Assembly (NCBI GenBank): GCA_048264105.1
Contig: JBLXDJ010000005.1
Span: 1 to 64,000, forward strand
DNA length: 64,000 nucleotides
Source of the DNA: Oceanospirillum sp048264105
GTDB taxonomy: Bacteria > Pseudomonadota > Gammaproteobacteria > Pseudomonadales > Halomonadaceae
Direction of reading: 5' to 3'
Below are positions 25,862 to 33,761 of this stretch, piece after piece. Positions within the stretch are counted from its first letter, which is position 1. Each line of letters starts with the position of its first letter. The notes beneath the pieces are model-generated. The model was given only the letters and a program-made list of their open reading frames with translations. It searched no databases and was not told the origin of the DNA. The translations under genes and the position numbers were made by a program.

Positions 25862-26317
25862 ATGGCGATCCGGGATAACTGGTCGGTGGGGCGGGTGGCA
25901 GAGCGCTCCGGGGTTAAGGTCAGCACCCTGCATTTTTATGAACAGAGAGGGTTGATCTCAAGTCATCGTAACCCCGGTAATCAGCGGCGATACACACCGG
26001 ATGTGCTGCGGCGAATTTCCATTATTAAGGCGGCGCAGAAGCTGGGCATCACCTTAAGTGAGATCGAGCAGGCGTTTTCTGCACTGCCGGAAAACCGCAC
26101 CCCGACACAGAAAGATTGGGAGCGCCTATCCGCCGGATGGCAGGAGAAGCTCGATCAGAGAATTCGCTATCTGGAGCGGCTTCGGGATCATATGACGGGT
26201 TGCATCGGGTGCGGTTGTCTCTCGATGAAAAGCTGCCCGTTGTACAATGCTGAAGATGAGTTAGCCTCAGAAGGGGCGGGACCTGTGATTCTGGATCGCA
26301 ACGGTGTTCCCGATTGA
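25862..26317 (+). CDS. soxR: Redox-sensitive regulator SoxR
   Basis: This MerR-family activator has 151 aa. The N-terminal winged helix contains WSVGRVAERSGVKVSTLHFYEQRGL, followed by the dimerisation helix, and the [2Fe-2S] cluster motif CIGCGCLSMKSC gives Cys114, 117, 119 and 125. Oxidation by redox-cycling compounds switches SoxR on. I start at 25862 because GGAGGA lies 6 nt upstream; the open frame extends nine codons further without support. No soxS is adjacent, as usual outside enteric bacteria, where SoxR controls a few local genes directly. The divergent VOC gene carries a SoxR box. Confidence 0.95.
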   Translation: MAIRDNWSVGRVAERSGVKVSTLHFYEQRGLISSHRNPGNQRRYTPDVLRRISIIKAAQKLGITLSEIEQAFSALPENRTPTQKDWERLSAGWQEKLDQRIRYLERLRDHMTGCIGCGCLSMKSCPLYNAEDELASEGAGPVILDRNGVPD

Positions 26318-26363
26318 GATTCAGGCGTTAACGTGTCGATATTCATAAAGTGAAGGGTGAAAG

Positions 26364-26966
26364 ATGCAGGCTATTGAGCAGGTTTTAAGTTTTATTGTTG
26401 AGATCGAAAAACTGAAAGACGTTTACCGCAAAACAAAGCCTGTGGGTCTGGATCGGTTTGAGAACTCTGCCGAACACAGCTGGCATGTTTGCCTGTCGGC
26501 GCTGATGCTGAAAGAGTTTGCCAATGAGCCGGTCAATATCGACCGGGTGATCAAAATGCTGCTAATTCATGATCTGGGTGAGATCGATGCGGGGGATACC
26601 ATCATCTACGCCAGTGAAACGCCGGAGCTGAAAGATGAAGAAGCCGAAGGCGTTGCCCGCCTGTTAGCGCTCTTGCCAGACGGGCAGGGGGATGAATATA
26701 TGCAGCTCTGGTATGAATTTGAAGCCGGTGAAACTCCCGATGCCCGCTACGCTAAAGCGATAGATCGGGTGCCACCTCTGCTGCATAACCTGCACGGCAA
26801 AGGAGAGAATCACGGCCACAGCTGGCGCACGCACAATATCAGTCGTGAGCAGGTTCTGGGTCTGAATTCCCGCATCGACAAGGGCAGCAGTGAACTCTGG
26901 CAGACCCTGAAAGGTCAGCTGGAAGAGGCGTTCGATGCCGGTATTCTCAATCGCGATGCCAAATAA
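26364..26966 (+). CDS. HD-domain phosphohydrolase (YfbR/HDDC2-like)
   Basis: This 200-aa metal-dependent hydrolase has the HD signature as SAEHSWHVCL (first His), then LLIHDLGEIDAGD (His-Asp) and a later Asp in AKAIDRVPPLL. Relatives remove phosphate from deoxynucleoside monophosphates; the precise substrate here is inferred. The ATG has GTGAAAG upstream. It is followed after 71 nt by a methyltransferase gene on the same strand, which might be co-transcribed. Confidence 0.85.
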   Translation: MQAIEQVLSFIVEIEKLKDVYRKTKPVGLDRFENSAEHSWHVCLSALMLKEFANEPVNIDRVIKMLLIHDLGEIDAGDTIIYASETPELKDEEAEGVARLLALLPDGQGDEYMQLWYEFEAGETPDARYAKAIDRVPPLLHNLHGKGENHGHSWRTHNISREQVLGLNSRIDKGSSELWQTLKGQLEEAFDAGILNRDAK

Positions 26967-27037
26967 TCAGCGGCTTATAACAACAAGCTGTCAGTCATCA
27001 TCAGCTGCGAACAATAACAAGAAGAGAGGAAGACACC

Positions 27038-27622
27038 GTGAGTGTTAACGAATGGGATGATTACGCAGAAGGCTGGGACAGCGACAATTCTGTCGATGCC
27101 TATGCCGAACAGGCTTTTAGTTTGCTGAAAGCTCAGGGTGATCTGAAGGGGCTTAAGGTTTTCGATTTTGGCTGCGGCACAGGTTCTCTTACCAAGCGAA
27201 TGAGCCCGCTGGTGGAGCAGGTGGTGGCGCTGGATGCTTCTGCAGAGATGATCCGCTTTCTGGATCAGAAGCAGCTGCCCAATGTGGAAAGTCATGCTGA
27301 CTTTCTGACGGAAGCGCTGCTGGAGCAGCATCCTGAATGGTTGGGTTGCTTTGACCGGGTAACTGCTTCATCAGTCTGCAGCTTTCTACCGGACTATGAG
27401 GGTACTCTCGCGCGGCTAAAAAAATTGCTCAAACCCGGTGGTCTTTTGGTGCAATGGGACTGGTTGGCAGAGGATGAATCAACGCCCATGGGCTTTACCC
27501 AGAGTCGTGTGCAACAGGCCTTAACAGATCAGGGCTTCACGGAATGTCGGGTGACTAAGGCGTTTGATTTCGAAAGCCCCAAGGGCACTATGCCGGTTCT
27601 GATGGCGGTGGCGAAAGCCTGA
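27038..27622 (+). CDS. Class I SAM-dependent methyltransferase
   Basis: The 194-aa enzyme has SAM motif I VFDFGCGTGSLTKRM (about 41-55), motif II VALDASAEMIRF, and LKKLLKPGGLLVQWDWL as motif VI. The start is GTG with AGAGGAAG upstream. It resembles small-molecule methyltransferases of the UbiE type but is shorter, and the substrate is unknown. The frame is intact and GC is like the core genes. Confidence 0.87.
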   Translation: MSVNEWDDYAEGWDSDNSVDAYAEQAFSLLKAQGDLKGLKVFDFGCGTGSLTKRMSPLVEQVVALDASAEMIRFLDQKQLPNVESHADFLTEALLEQHPEWLGCFDRVTASSVCSFLPDYEGTLARLKKLLKPGGLLVQWDWLAEDESTPMGFTQSRVQQALTDQGFTECRVTKAFDFESPKGTMPVLMAVAKA

Positions 27623-27738
27623 TTCCTTTCCGTTAGAGGGAGTCGACTTTTAAAGACCGCAGGATCGGATCAGAGTGACTTTACGTATAGTGGGCGTGGC
27701 TTAGTCAGCCAGTTGTCTGTATCAGGAGTTTTTAAACT

Positions 27739-28323
27739 ATGACGTTGCGATCACGATTCAAATCTCTGTTCTCCATTCCCCGGACACTTCTGTTGGCCTC
27801 TATCTTTGCGCTGACCGCCTGTACCGGCTTACCGGAAAAAGTCACCCCGGTATCCGGTTTTGAGCTGGATCGTTATCTGGGCAAATGGTACGAAATTGTC
27901 CGGCTGGATCATTCCTTTGAACGCGGGCTGAGCCATATCAGCGCCAACTATTCCCTGCGGAATGATGGCGGTGTGCGGGTGATCAATCAGGGTTTTAATA
28001 CCGAAGATGACGAGTGGCAGCAGGCGGAAGGTAAGGCGTACTTTGTCGAATCTGCCGATCAGGGCTACCTGAAAGTCTCCTTCTTTGGTCCCTTCTACGG
28101 TTCTTACATCGTCTTTGAACTGGATCAGGAAAACTACCAGTACGCTTTTATCTCAGGACCCGATACCGACTATCTCTGGTTGTTGTCACGAACGCCTGAA
28201 GTATCTGACGAACTGAAACAGCGCTTTATTACCGAGGCGGCCAAACGGGGTTTTGCTACCGACGAACTGATCCTTCCAGACCAAAGTGCAGCCACCCGCC
28301 CTGCCGGTGAACCGGTTCAATAG
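27739..28323 (+). CDS. blc: Outer-membrane lipocalin Blc
   Basis: This lipoprotein of 194 aa has a lipobox LTAC with lipidated Cys at about residue 28 and no Asp at +2, consistent with outer-membrane sorting. The lipocalin motif GKWYEIVRLDHSFERGL and the closing LWLLSRTPEVSDELKQRF are characteristic. Bacterial lipocalins bind lysophospholipids or fatty acids and are expressed under envelope stress. A small Trp-rich protein gene follows 68 nt later and may be co-transcribed. Confidence 0.93.
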   Translation: MTLRSRFKSLFSIPRTLLLASIFALTACTGLPEKVTPVSGFELDRYLGKWYEIVRLDHSFERGLSHISANYSLRNDGGVRVINQGFNTEDDEWQQAEGKAYFVESADQGYLKVSFFGPFYGSYIVFELDQENYQYAFISGPDTDYLWLLSRTPEVSDELKQRFITEAAKRGFATDELILPDQSAATRPAGEPVQ

Positions 28324-28391
28324 TGGGAAAATCGTTAAATAGGGATGAGTCGGTTTAACAGGGATGAATCGGTTGAATAGGAGAGTGCACC

Positions 28392-28625
28392 ATGAGTTAC
28401 ACCACGCCAAAGAATCAGATCAATCCCCGCAAGTTACTGCACAGTAAATGGACGGCGACAGAGCCTCTTAATCGGGAAAAACACTTTCTGGTAACGGAGG
28501 TGGAGTTTGATGAGGAGGGCATAGTGATCCACTGCGAACTGGAAGCGGTGATCTCCCACAACCTTTACCCGATCAACTGGCGGGATCTGAAAGATGCCAG
28601 CCGCTGGAAACAGGGCTGGCAATAA
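28392..28625 (+). CDS. TIGR02450-type Trp-rich conserved protein
   Basis: The 77-aa product matches the TIGR02450 family by its NPRKLLHSKWTATEPLNREKHFLVTEV start and WRDLKDASRWKQGWQ end. Function is unknown; homologues are small soluble proteins of proteobacteria and cyanobacteria. An AGGAGAG ribosome site lies 6 nt before the ATG. Short direct repeats (CGGTTGAATAG/CGGTTTAACAG) occur just upstream. Confidence 0.9.
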   Translation: MSYTTPKNQINPRKLLHSKWTATEPLNREKHFLVTEVEFDEEGIVIHCELEAVISHNLYPINWRDLKDASRWKQGWQ

Positions 28626-28861
28626 CGGCTGGTAAATATCTGTTGGGCTAGTCAGATAAGGTAGCTTTGATACTCCCCTTAAAGCCTCATTGGTAAGTGT
28701 TATCTGGTTCCTTAACTATCTGTTGTCCTTAGCTTTTTTTTATTATTTTGATCGGATTCACACTTTTGGCGTCATTGGCCGATGACAGAGCTTAAACTTC
28801 TTGCGGATCATCTGCGATGCCAATACATTAGATGGAATAGATTTAATCAGGGGATTAAAAA

Positions 28862-29413
28862 ATGAAGAAGTTAAGTATGATTCTGGCTGGCCTGGCGCTG
28901 ACCTCTCTGTCGACTTTGTCTCTGGCGGATGATCAGGATACGCAGGAGATGGAGAAAAAAGAGCGTGAGCGTCAGGAGATTCGTTCTGATGATGACAGAG
29001 CTGATGGCGAGCAGCGTAAGGCTCGTGAGCGTGAAGAACGTGACGAGATGTCTCGCGAAGAAAAAAACCGTGAAGAGCGTCAGCGTAAGGATAAAGATCG
29101 TGATGACGACGATCGCGACGAAGATGAAGACGGCGAAAAGAAAGACAAAGGCGATAAAAAAGAAAACGGTAAGGGTAAAAAGCCTGACGATAAAGGCCGT
29201 GAGTTTGGTCAGCAAACCTCTCAGGAAGCCCGGGAAAAAGCCAAAGCCGAGCAGGAAGCCCGCAAGCTACGTTTAGAAGAAGAAAAAGCAGAGCGTGAAG
29301 CGCGCAAAGAAGAAAAGCGTAAATCCAAAGACCGTGACAGCAAAGGCGGTTCTGGTAGCAAGGGTGGCAATGGCGGTAAAGGCGGAAATGGTGGCGGTAA
29401 GGGTAAAAACTGA
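28862..29413 (+). CDS. Secreted, extremely charged low-complexity protein
   Basis: A standard signal peptide (about 1-22, MKKLSMILAGLALTSLSTLSLA) precedes a mature part made almost only of Asp, Glu, Lys and Arg (about 23-155), predicted to be helical or disordered. It ends in a glycine/lysine tail with SKGGNGGKGGNGGGKGKN. No enzyme motif is present and I do not recognise a family. The signal peptide, a start with GGGG four bases upstream in ATCAGGGGATTAAAAA, and a following terminator support a real gene. Opposite charges alternate, so it could bridge surface polymers or bind metal or nucleic acid; this is speculation. It stands alone between promoter-like AT-rich sequence and a bidirectional terminator. 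Confidence 0.75.
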   Translation: MKKLSMILAGLALTSLSTLSLADDQDTQEMEKKERERQEIRSDDDRADGEQRKAREREERDEMSREEKNREERQRKDKDRDDDDRDEDEDGEKKDKGDKKENGKGKKPDDKGREFGQQTSQEAREKAKAEQEARKLRLEEEKAEREARKEEKRKSKDRDSKGGSGSKGGNGGKGGNGGGKGKN

Positions 29414-29453
29414 TCCACTGCTGCTGTCGTAAGCTTTGAAAGCTCAAGCATTG

Positions 29454-29500
29454 AAAAAAAGACCGGTTCTGAGTTCCATATAGTGCCGGTCTTTTTTATT
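29454..29500 (+). terminator. Bidirectional terminator
   Basis: AAAAGACCGG pairs with CCGGTCTTTTTT, flanked by A-run and T-run, so it can end both the charged-protein gene and the convergent EamA transporter gene. Confidence 0.85.
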
Positions 29501-29528
29501 GCCTGGTCTTTCTGTTCCCAATCAATTT

Positions 29529-30482
29529 CTACTGCTGTCGGCGACTGGCAAGGTAGCTGGCCAGCAGAATCAGACCACCGCCAAGCAGCTTTATCCCGCT
29601 CAGGCTTTCACCCAGCCAGAGGATGGCAAACAATGCCCCAAAGGCCGGTTCCGATCCCGTCAGCAAAGCTACCCGTGATGAACTGGTGTGGCGTACACCG
29701 TAGTTCTGAGCGAACAGGGCAAACAGCGTACAGAAGAAGGCCAGATAAAAAGCTGCCAGCCAGAACCCTACCGACTGAGGCAGCAGCTGGGCTACCGGAT
29801 AATCGCTGAAGGAAAAGATAATCAACGCTCCCACCGCCACCACATTGGACTGAATGCTGGTGGTACTGATCGCCGACAGGGTGCTGTTTTTCGACAGACG
29901 TTCTGTGGTCACCACCATAATCGCCCGCAACAGAGCGGCCAGAAGAATTAAAAGATCCCCTTTGTTTAGGCTGAATCCGCTATTGGCTGTTGCCGCCTGC
30001 TCGGTTTGGGTCAACAGATAGACCCCAAAGAGAGACAGTAACGCACAACCCAGAATCAGAGGTTCAGGGCGTTGGCGCTTCACGATGGCCTCAACAAAAG
30101 GCGTCATCAGCACACAGAGGCTGATCAGAAATGCCGCCCGTGATGCACTGGTATGGAAGATGCCGTAGGTCTCAGCCAGAAAGATCGCCAGCAGAATACC
30201 CCCGGTGGGCAATGCCCGATAGAAGTCCCGGGTTTTGCCCTGTCGCATCTCCCGCAGAAACAGCGGCAGCAGCATCACGGAGGTCAGGCAAAAGCGGATC
30301 GCGATAAAGGCCAGCGCGCTGGTAAACAGGAGAGCTTCCTTGGTAACGCCATAACTGGTGCCCCAGAAAAACGCCACCAGTAGCAGTGACAGCTCCGGAA
30401 CCGGTAGACGGTTTTGAAGGTGTACAAGGTTTTGCCGATTCAGTGGCAGACCAAAAAGTGAACGGGTGCTTTCAGTTTGCAT
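29529..30482 (-). CDS. EamA/DMT-superfamily transporter
   Basis: This inner-membrane exporter-like protein of 317 aa has ten predicted helices in two EamA repeats (about 25-160 and 175-310). The second repeat ends ALFAILWLGESLSGIKLLGGGLILLASYLA, a classical DMT motif. Substrates of the family are amino acids, sugars or metabolites; none is predicted here. I take the ATG at 30482 as start, since the frame extends 22 codons upstream to a TTG with no signal. It is divergent from a LysR gene, which probably regulates it. Confidence 0.9.
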   Translation of the reverse strand: MQTESTRSLFGLPLNRQNLVHLQNRLPVPELSLLLVAFFWGTSYGVTKEALLFTSALAFIAIRFCLTSVMLLPLFLREMRQGKTRDFYRALPTGGILLAIFLAETYGIFHTSASRAAFLISLCVLMTPFVEAIVKRQRPEPLILGCALLSLFGVYLLTQTEQAATANSGFSLNKGDLLILLAALLRAIMVVTTERLSKNSTLSAISTTSIQSNVVAVGALIIFSFSDYPVAQLLPQSVGFWLAAFYLAFFCTLFALFAQNYGVRHTSSSRVALLTGSEPAFGALFAILWLGESLSGIKLLGGGLILLASYLASRRQQ

Positions 30483-30646
30483 AACGAGCCTGTTAAAGAT
30501 GTGTGCTGAGGCCTTTAGGCCCGCAGCGGGGTATTCCTGTCCTTGCAATCAGACGTGATAAACAGCGCTGTTTGTTTATGGATGAGCATGCTAACTTCAA
30601 ACCGCTAGTGTGATAATCGTGCTTTAACTCATAAGACTTGTGATTC

Positions 30647-31561
30647 ATGGACACAAATAAACTGATTCCTCTGTTGCCGGATATGGCGGCCTATGTCGCG
30701 GTGGTAGAAACCGGCAGTTTTACCCGTGCCGCTGAAAAGCTGGGTATTACGCCTTCGGGTGTCAGCCGACAGGTCTCCCGTCTGGAGACTGCCCTGTCTG
30801 CCGTACTGATTGAACGCACCACCCGCAGGCAAACCACTACTCAGCTTGGGCGGGAAGTGTACGAGCAGTGCCGGAACATGCTCGACAGCGCCCGTGAAGC
30901 GGTATCTGCCACAGAAAGCGAGGCTACCGAGGTACGTGGGCGCTTACGTATCGCTGCCCCCAAAGCCTTTGCCCGTCAGGTGCTGGAGCCGCATTTGCGC
31001 CGGTTTATGCAGCAGCATCCGGCGATCTCCCTGCATGTGCAGGTGACCGATCAGCGCCTTGATCCCGGTTATCACGATGTGGATATCGTTTTTGTGGTGG
31101 CGGCAGAGCCCCATGAACATCTGGTGAGTAAGGGCATCGGGCAGGTGCGCTCGGTACTGTGCGCCAGTCCCGATTATTTGCAGAACCGTGGTGAGCCACA
31201 GCAACCGGCAGATCTGATGGCCCATGACTGTATTCCTCTCGGCCTGTTTGAACGGGATAACCACTGGTTGCTGACGCAGGGTGAGCGCAAAGAGAAGATC
31301 AGCGTTGATGGCCGCTATCTGAATAACCATTCCGAGATGCGTTTGCTGGCCGTTAAAGACGGGCTGGGGATCGGCATCTTCCCGGACTTTGTGGTGCGAA
31401 AAGCACTGGCGGAAGGCGAGGTCGTACAGGTACTGCCGGAGTGGAAACTGCACAGTGACTTTCAGGGCGGGGTTTATATGCAGTATCTGCCGATGCGCTT
31501 TATGCCGGGCAAGATGCGCGCCTTTATCGACTTTATTGCCAATCTTAATCTGCTGGATTGA
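30647..31561 (+). CDS. LysR-family transcriptional regulator
   Basis: This 304-aa regulator has a winged helix-turn-helix at about 12-70 (SFTRAAEKLGITPSGVSRQVSRLET) and an effector domain from about 95. VLIERTTRRQTTTQLG belongs to the same CrgA-like group as the regulator at 17298. The 164-bp gap to the divergent EamA gene should contain the operator. Such pairs usually control export of a toxic metabolite; the effector is unknown. Confidence 0.93.
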   Translation: MDTNKLIPLLPDMAAYVAVVETGSFTRAAEKLGITPSGVSRQVSRLETALSAVLIERTTRRQTTTQLGREVYEQCRNMLDSAREAVSATESEATEVRGRLRIAAPKAFARQVLEPHLRRFMQQHPAISLHVQVTDQRLDPGYHDVDIVFVVAAEPHEHLVSKGIGQVRSVLCASPDYLQNRGEPQQPADLMAHDCIPLGLFERDNHWLLTQGERKEKISVDGRYLNNHSEMRLLAVKDGLGIGIFPDFVVRKALAEGEVVQVLPEWKLHSDFQGGVYMQYLPMRFMPGKMRAFIDFIANLNLLD

Positions 31562-31712
31562 GCCCACTCAGCATGTTTTCAGTTTGATAACCCGATTAAT
31601 TAACTCTGGGTTTGCAGGCATAGTTTGCCCTGTTCTTGCTCTACAATCAGCGCTTTTAACGCTTCTTGAAGCGTGCGCTGATTGAGTTAAATTGAAGAGG
31701 AAGGATAGGGAT

Positions 31713-32264
31713 ATGTTTGCAACGAAACGCTTTCTGCTGACGGGCCTTCTGGCTGCCTTGTTGACCGCCTGTTCAGGCACCGGCTTGCAATCCACCGAGC
31801 AGGCTAGCGCTAAAACGAAACCTGAGGTGCAGGCTCAGCTTTATTTCTACTACAGCTGTATTCACTGCAATAACTTCTATTTTGATCAGCTGAAAGCTTA
31901 TCGGGCACAGCATCCGGAAGTTGAAGTGAAGGAAGTGGCGATTGCGGTGTTTCCGTTCCAGTACCCGATGGCGAAGGCGTTTTATGCCGCGGAGCTTGCG
32001 GGGATCAATCCGGCCTTTCATGAAGCGGCTTTCAAGGCTCATCGTGCGGATCGTCTGATGCGACCGGATGCGGAGTATTACGCTGACATGGCAGCAACCT
32101 GCTGTAATCTTCCGGAAGAACGCTTTCTGACGCTCTATAACTCCGCCGAGGTGGAAGCGAAATTTCAGGAGGCTCAGGGTCTGAAAGAGCTGTTACAGAT
32201 TAATGCCGTACCCGCCGTGATGCAGAACGGTCAGCGTACAACGCTGGGACAGCTGGTGCCCTGA
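31713..32264 (+). CDS. DsbA-like thioredoxin-fold lipoprotein
   Basis: The 183-aa product has a lipobox LTAC at residue 20 followed by Ser, then a thioredoxin-like domain with active-site C49-I-H-C52 (CPHC in DsbA). It ends with NAVPAVMQNGQRTTLG, which gives the cis-Pro loop. Thus a membrane-anchored oxidoreductase acting in the periplasm is likely. It is shorter than DsbA (about 190 mature residues) and has an extra Cys pair (TCC). I choose the ATG at 31713 because of the signal sequence; AGAGGAAGGA precedes it. Confidence 0.8.
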   Translation: MFATKRFLLTGLLAALLTACSGTGLQSTEQASAKTKPEVQAQLYFYYSCIHCNNFYFDQLKAYRAQHPEVEVKEVAIAVFPFQYPMAKAFYAAELAGINPAFHEAAFKAHRADRLMRPDAEYYADMAATCCNLPEERFLTLYNSAEVEAKFQEAQGLKELLQINAVPAVMQNGQRTTLGQLVP

Positions 32265-32362
32265 ACCGGTTTCGGCAAGCTAAGAAAACGGGCTATGCTG
32301 TTCAGCTAGGAATCAGGTTTAACCTTTTAACCCTATCAATAACAATGACAACAAGAAGGATT

Positions 32363-32773
32363 ATGGCGATGACACAGCACTCAGGTTCCTGCCTTTGCGG
32401 TTCGGTGAAATACCAGCTGGAAGGCGAGTTTCATAACTTTTTCCTCTGCCACTGCAGCTACTGCCAGAAAGGTACCGGCAGCGCCCATGCGGCTAATCTG
32501 TTCAGCAAAAATGCTCAGCTGAACTGGTTGCAGGGAGAGGACAAAATCACCTTTTATAACCTGCCGGAAACCCGTCATGGGCGCAGCTTCTGTAGCATCT
32601 GTGGTTCCCCTGTACCCACCAGTCTCGGTGGCGGCAAGCTGGTGATGGTGCCTGCGGGCAGCATGGATTCTCCGGTTACTGTTAAGCCGACGGCGCACCT
32701 GTTTATCGCCAGCAAAGCGGACTGGGAACAGGAGCTGGATCAGGTGCATCAATTTCAGGGTTACCCTGAATAG
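32363..32773 (+). CDS. GFA/CENP-V family protein
   Basis: This 136-aa zinc-binding protein carries the glutathione-dependent formaldehyde-activating-enzyme fold. Cys clusters are CLCGSVKY, CHCSYCQKGTGSA and CSICGSP, matching the family zinc sites. The formaldehyde activity itself is disputed for most members, so the function is uncertain. I start at 32363, with AAGGA 5 nt upstream, instead of an in-frame ATG at 32345. Confidence 0.88.
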   Translation: MAMTQHSGSCLCGSVKYQLEGEFHNFFLCHCSYCQKGTGSAHAANLFSKNAQLNWLQGEDKITFYNLPETRHGRSFCSICGSPVPTSLGGGKLVMVPAGSMDSPVTVKPTAHLFIASKADWEQELDQVHQFQGYPE

Positions 32774-32806
32774 TTTTTTACACGGCTTCTCTGGAGGGAG
32801 CCCATC

Positions 32807-33586
32807 ATGAGTAAGATCAGTCTGAAATCCCCTGAAGAGATGGCGCTGATGCGTGAATCCGGTCGTCTGCTGGCCAGGGTGTTTGCCTACCTGGATACCC
32901 GGGTAAAAGAGGGCGTCACCACCCTGCAGATCAACGATTGGGTGGAGCGCTATATCGTGGACGAGCTGAAGGCGCGTCCTGCCAGTAAAGGCCAGTACGG
33001 CTATCAGTACTCCCTGAACACCTCGGTGAATGAAGTGGTCTGTCACGGTATTCCATCGGATCAGAAGGTGCTGAAATCAGGCGATATCGTCAATGTGGAT
33101 ATCACACTGGAGAAGGGCGGTTTTATTGCTGATTCCAGCAAGATGTTCTGTATCGGGGTTGTGGCTCCGTTGGCGAAAAAGCTGGTGGAGAAAACCTATG
33201 AAGCGATGTGGCAGGGGATTAAGCAGGTTAAGCCCGGTGCAACTCTGGGAGATATTGGCAGCGCCATTGAGCGCTTCGCCAAAGCCAATGGTTACTCGGT
33301 TGTGCGCGATTATTGCGGCCATGGTATCGGCCGTTAAATGCATGAAGAGCCGGAAGTACTGCACTACGGCACACCGGGCAAAGGCCTGACTCTGAAAGAG
33401 GGTATGACCTTTACGATCGAACCCATGATCAATCAGGGTAAAGCCAAAATTAAAACCAAGCGTGATGGCTGGACGGTGGTCACTGCGGATAAAAAACTTT
33501 CTGCCCAGTGGGAGCACACCATTGCCGTAACGGCAGAGGGGTATGAGGTGCTGACTCTGCGGGAAGAGGAAAAAATACCGGCATAA
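32807..33586 (+). pseudogene. map: Methionine aminopeptidase type I, split by an in-frame TAA
   Basis: This enzyme removes the initiator Met from proteins. Residues 1-176 (32807-33337) and 82 further residues (33338-33586) form one continuous MetAP reading frame interrupted only by TAA at 33335-33337. In homologues the motif is GHGIGR-x-F/M-HEEP, so TAA stands in one variable position, plausibly AAA (Lys) changed by one base. All five metal ligands survive: Asp in NVDIT, Asp in IADSSKMF, His in CGHGIG, Glu in FTIEPM and Glu in QWEHT. TAA is directly followed by ATG, so coupled restart to a C-terminal piece is possible. Likely a second map copy elsewhere serves the cell; a sequencing error must be excluded. 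Confidence 0.85.
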
Positions 33587-33600
33587 ATCAAAACCCAGAG

Positions 33601-33627
33601 AAAACGGCCTGAGGGCCGTTTTTTTAT
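33601..33627 (+). terminator. Rho-independent terminator after the split map gene
   Basis: AAAACGGCC-TGA-GGGCCGTTTTTTT is a compact stem with seven T residues, 14 nt beyond the stop. Confidence 0.9.
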
Positions 33628-33761
33628 GCCCGCTGTTTTGTGAGGGGCGAAGGAATGCTGAATGCTAAGGCATAGCCGCCCTTTGTGCTAACATGCTGCC
33701 TTTGCAGAATATTTGATGCTTTACTTCAGCATGTTACGCCGCGAGCAATCAGGAACGCCTA

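Noticed and set aside
28871..29215. Antisense open frame of 114 codons, very hydrophobic
   Set aside because: It is the complement of the Asp/Glu/Lys/Arg-rich gene, whose codons read backwards give Phe, Leu, Ile and Val. There is no independent ribosome site or homologue.
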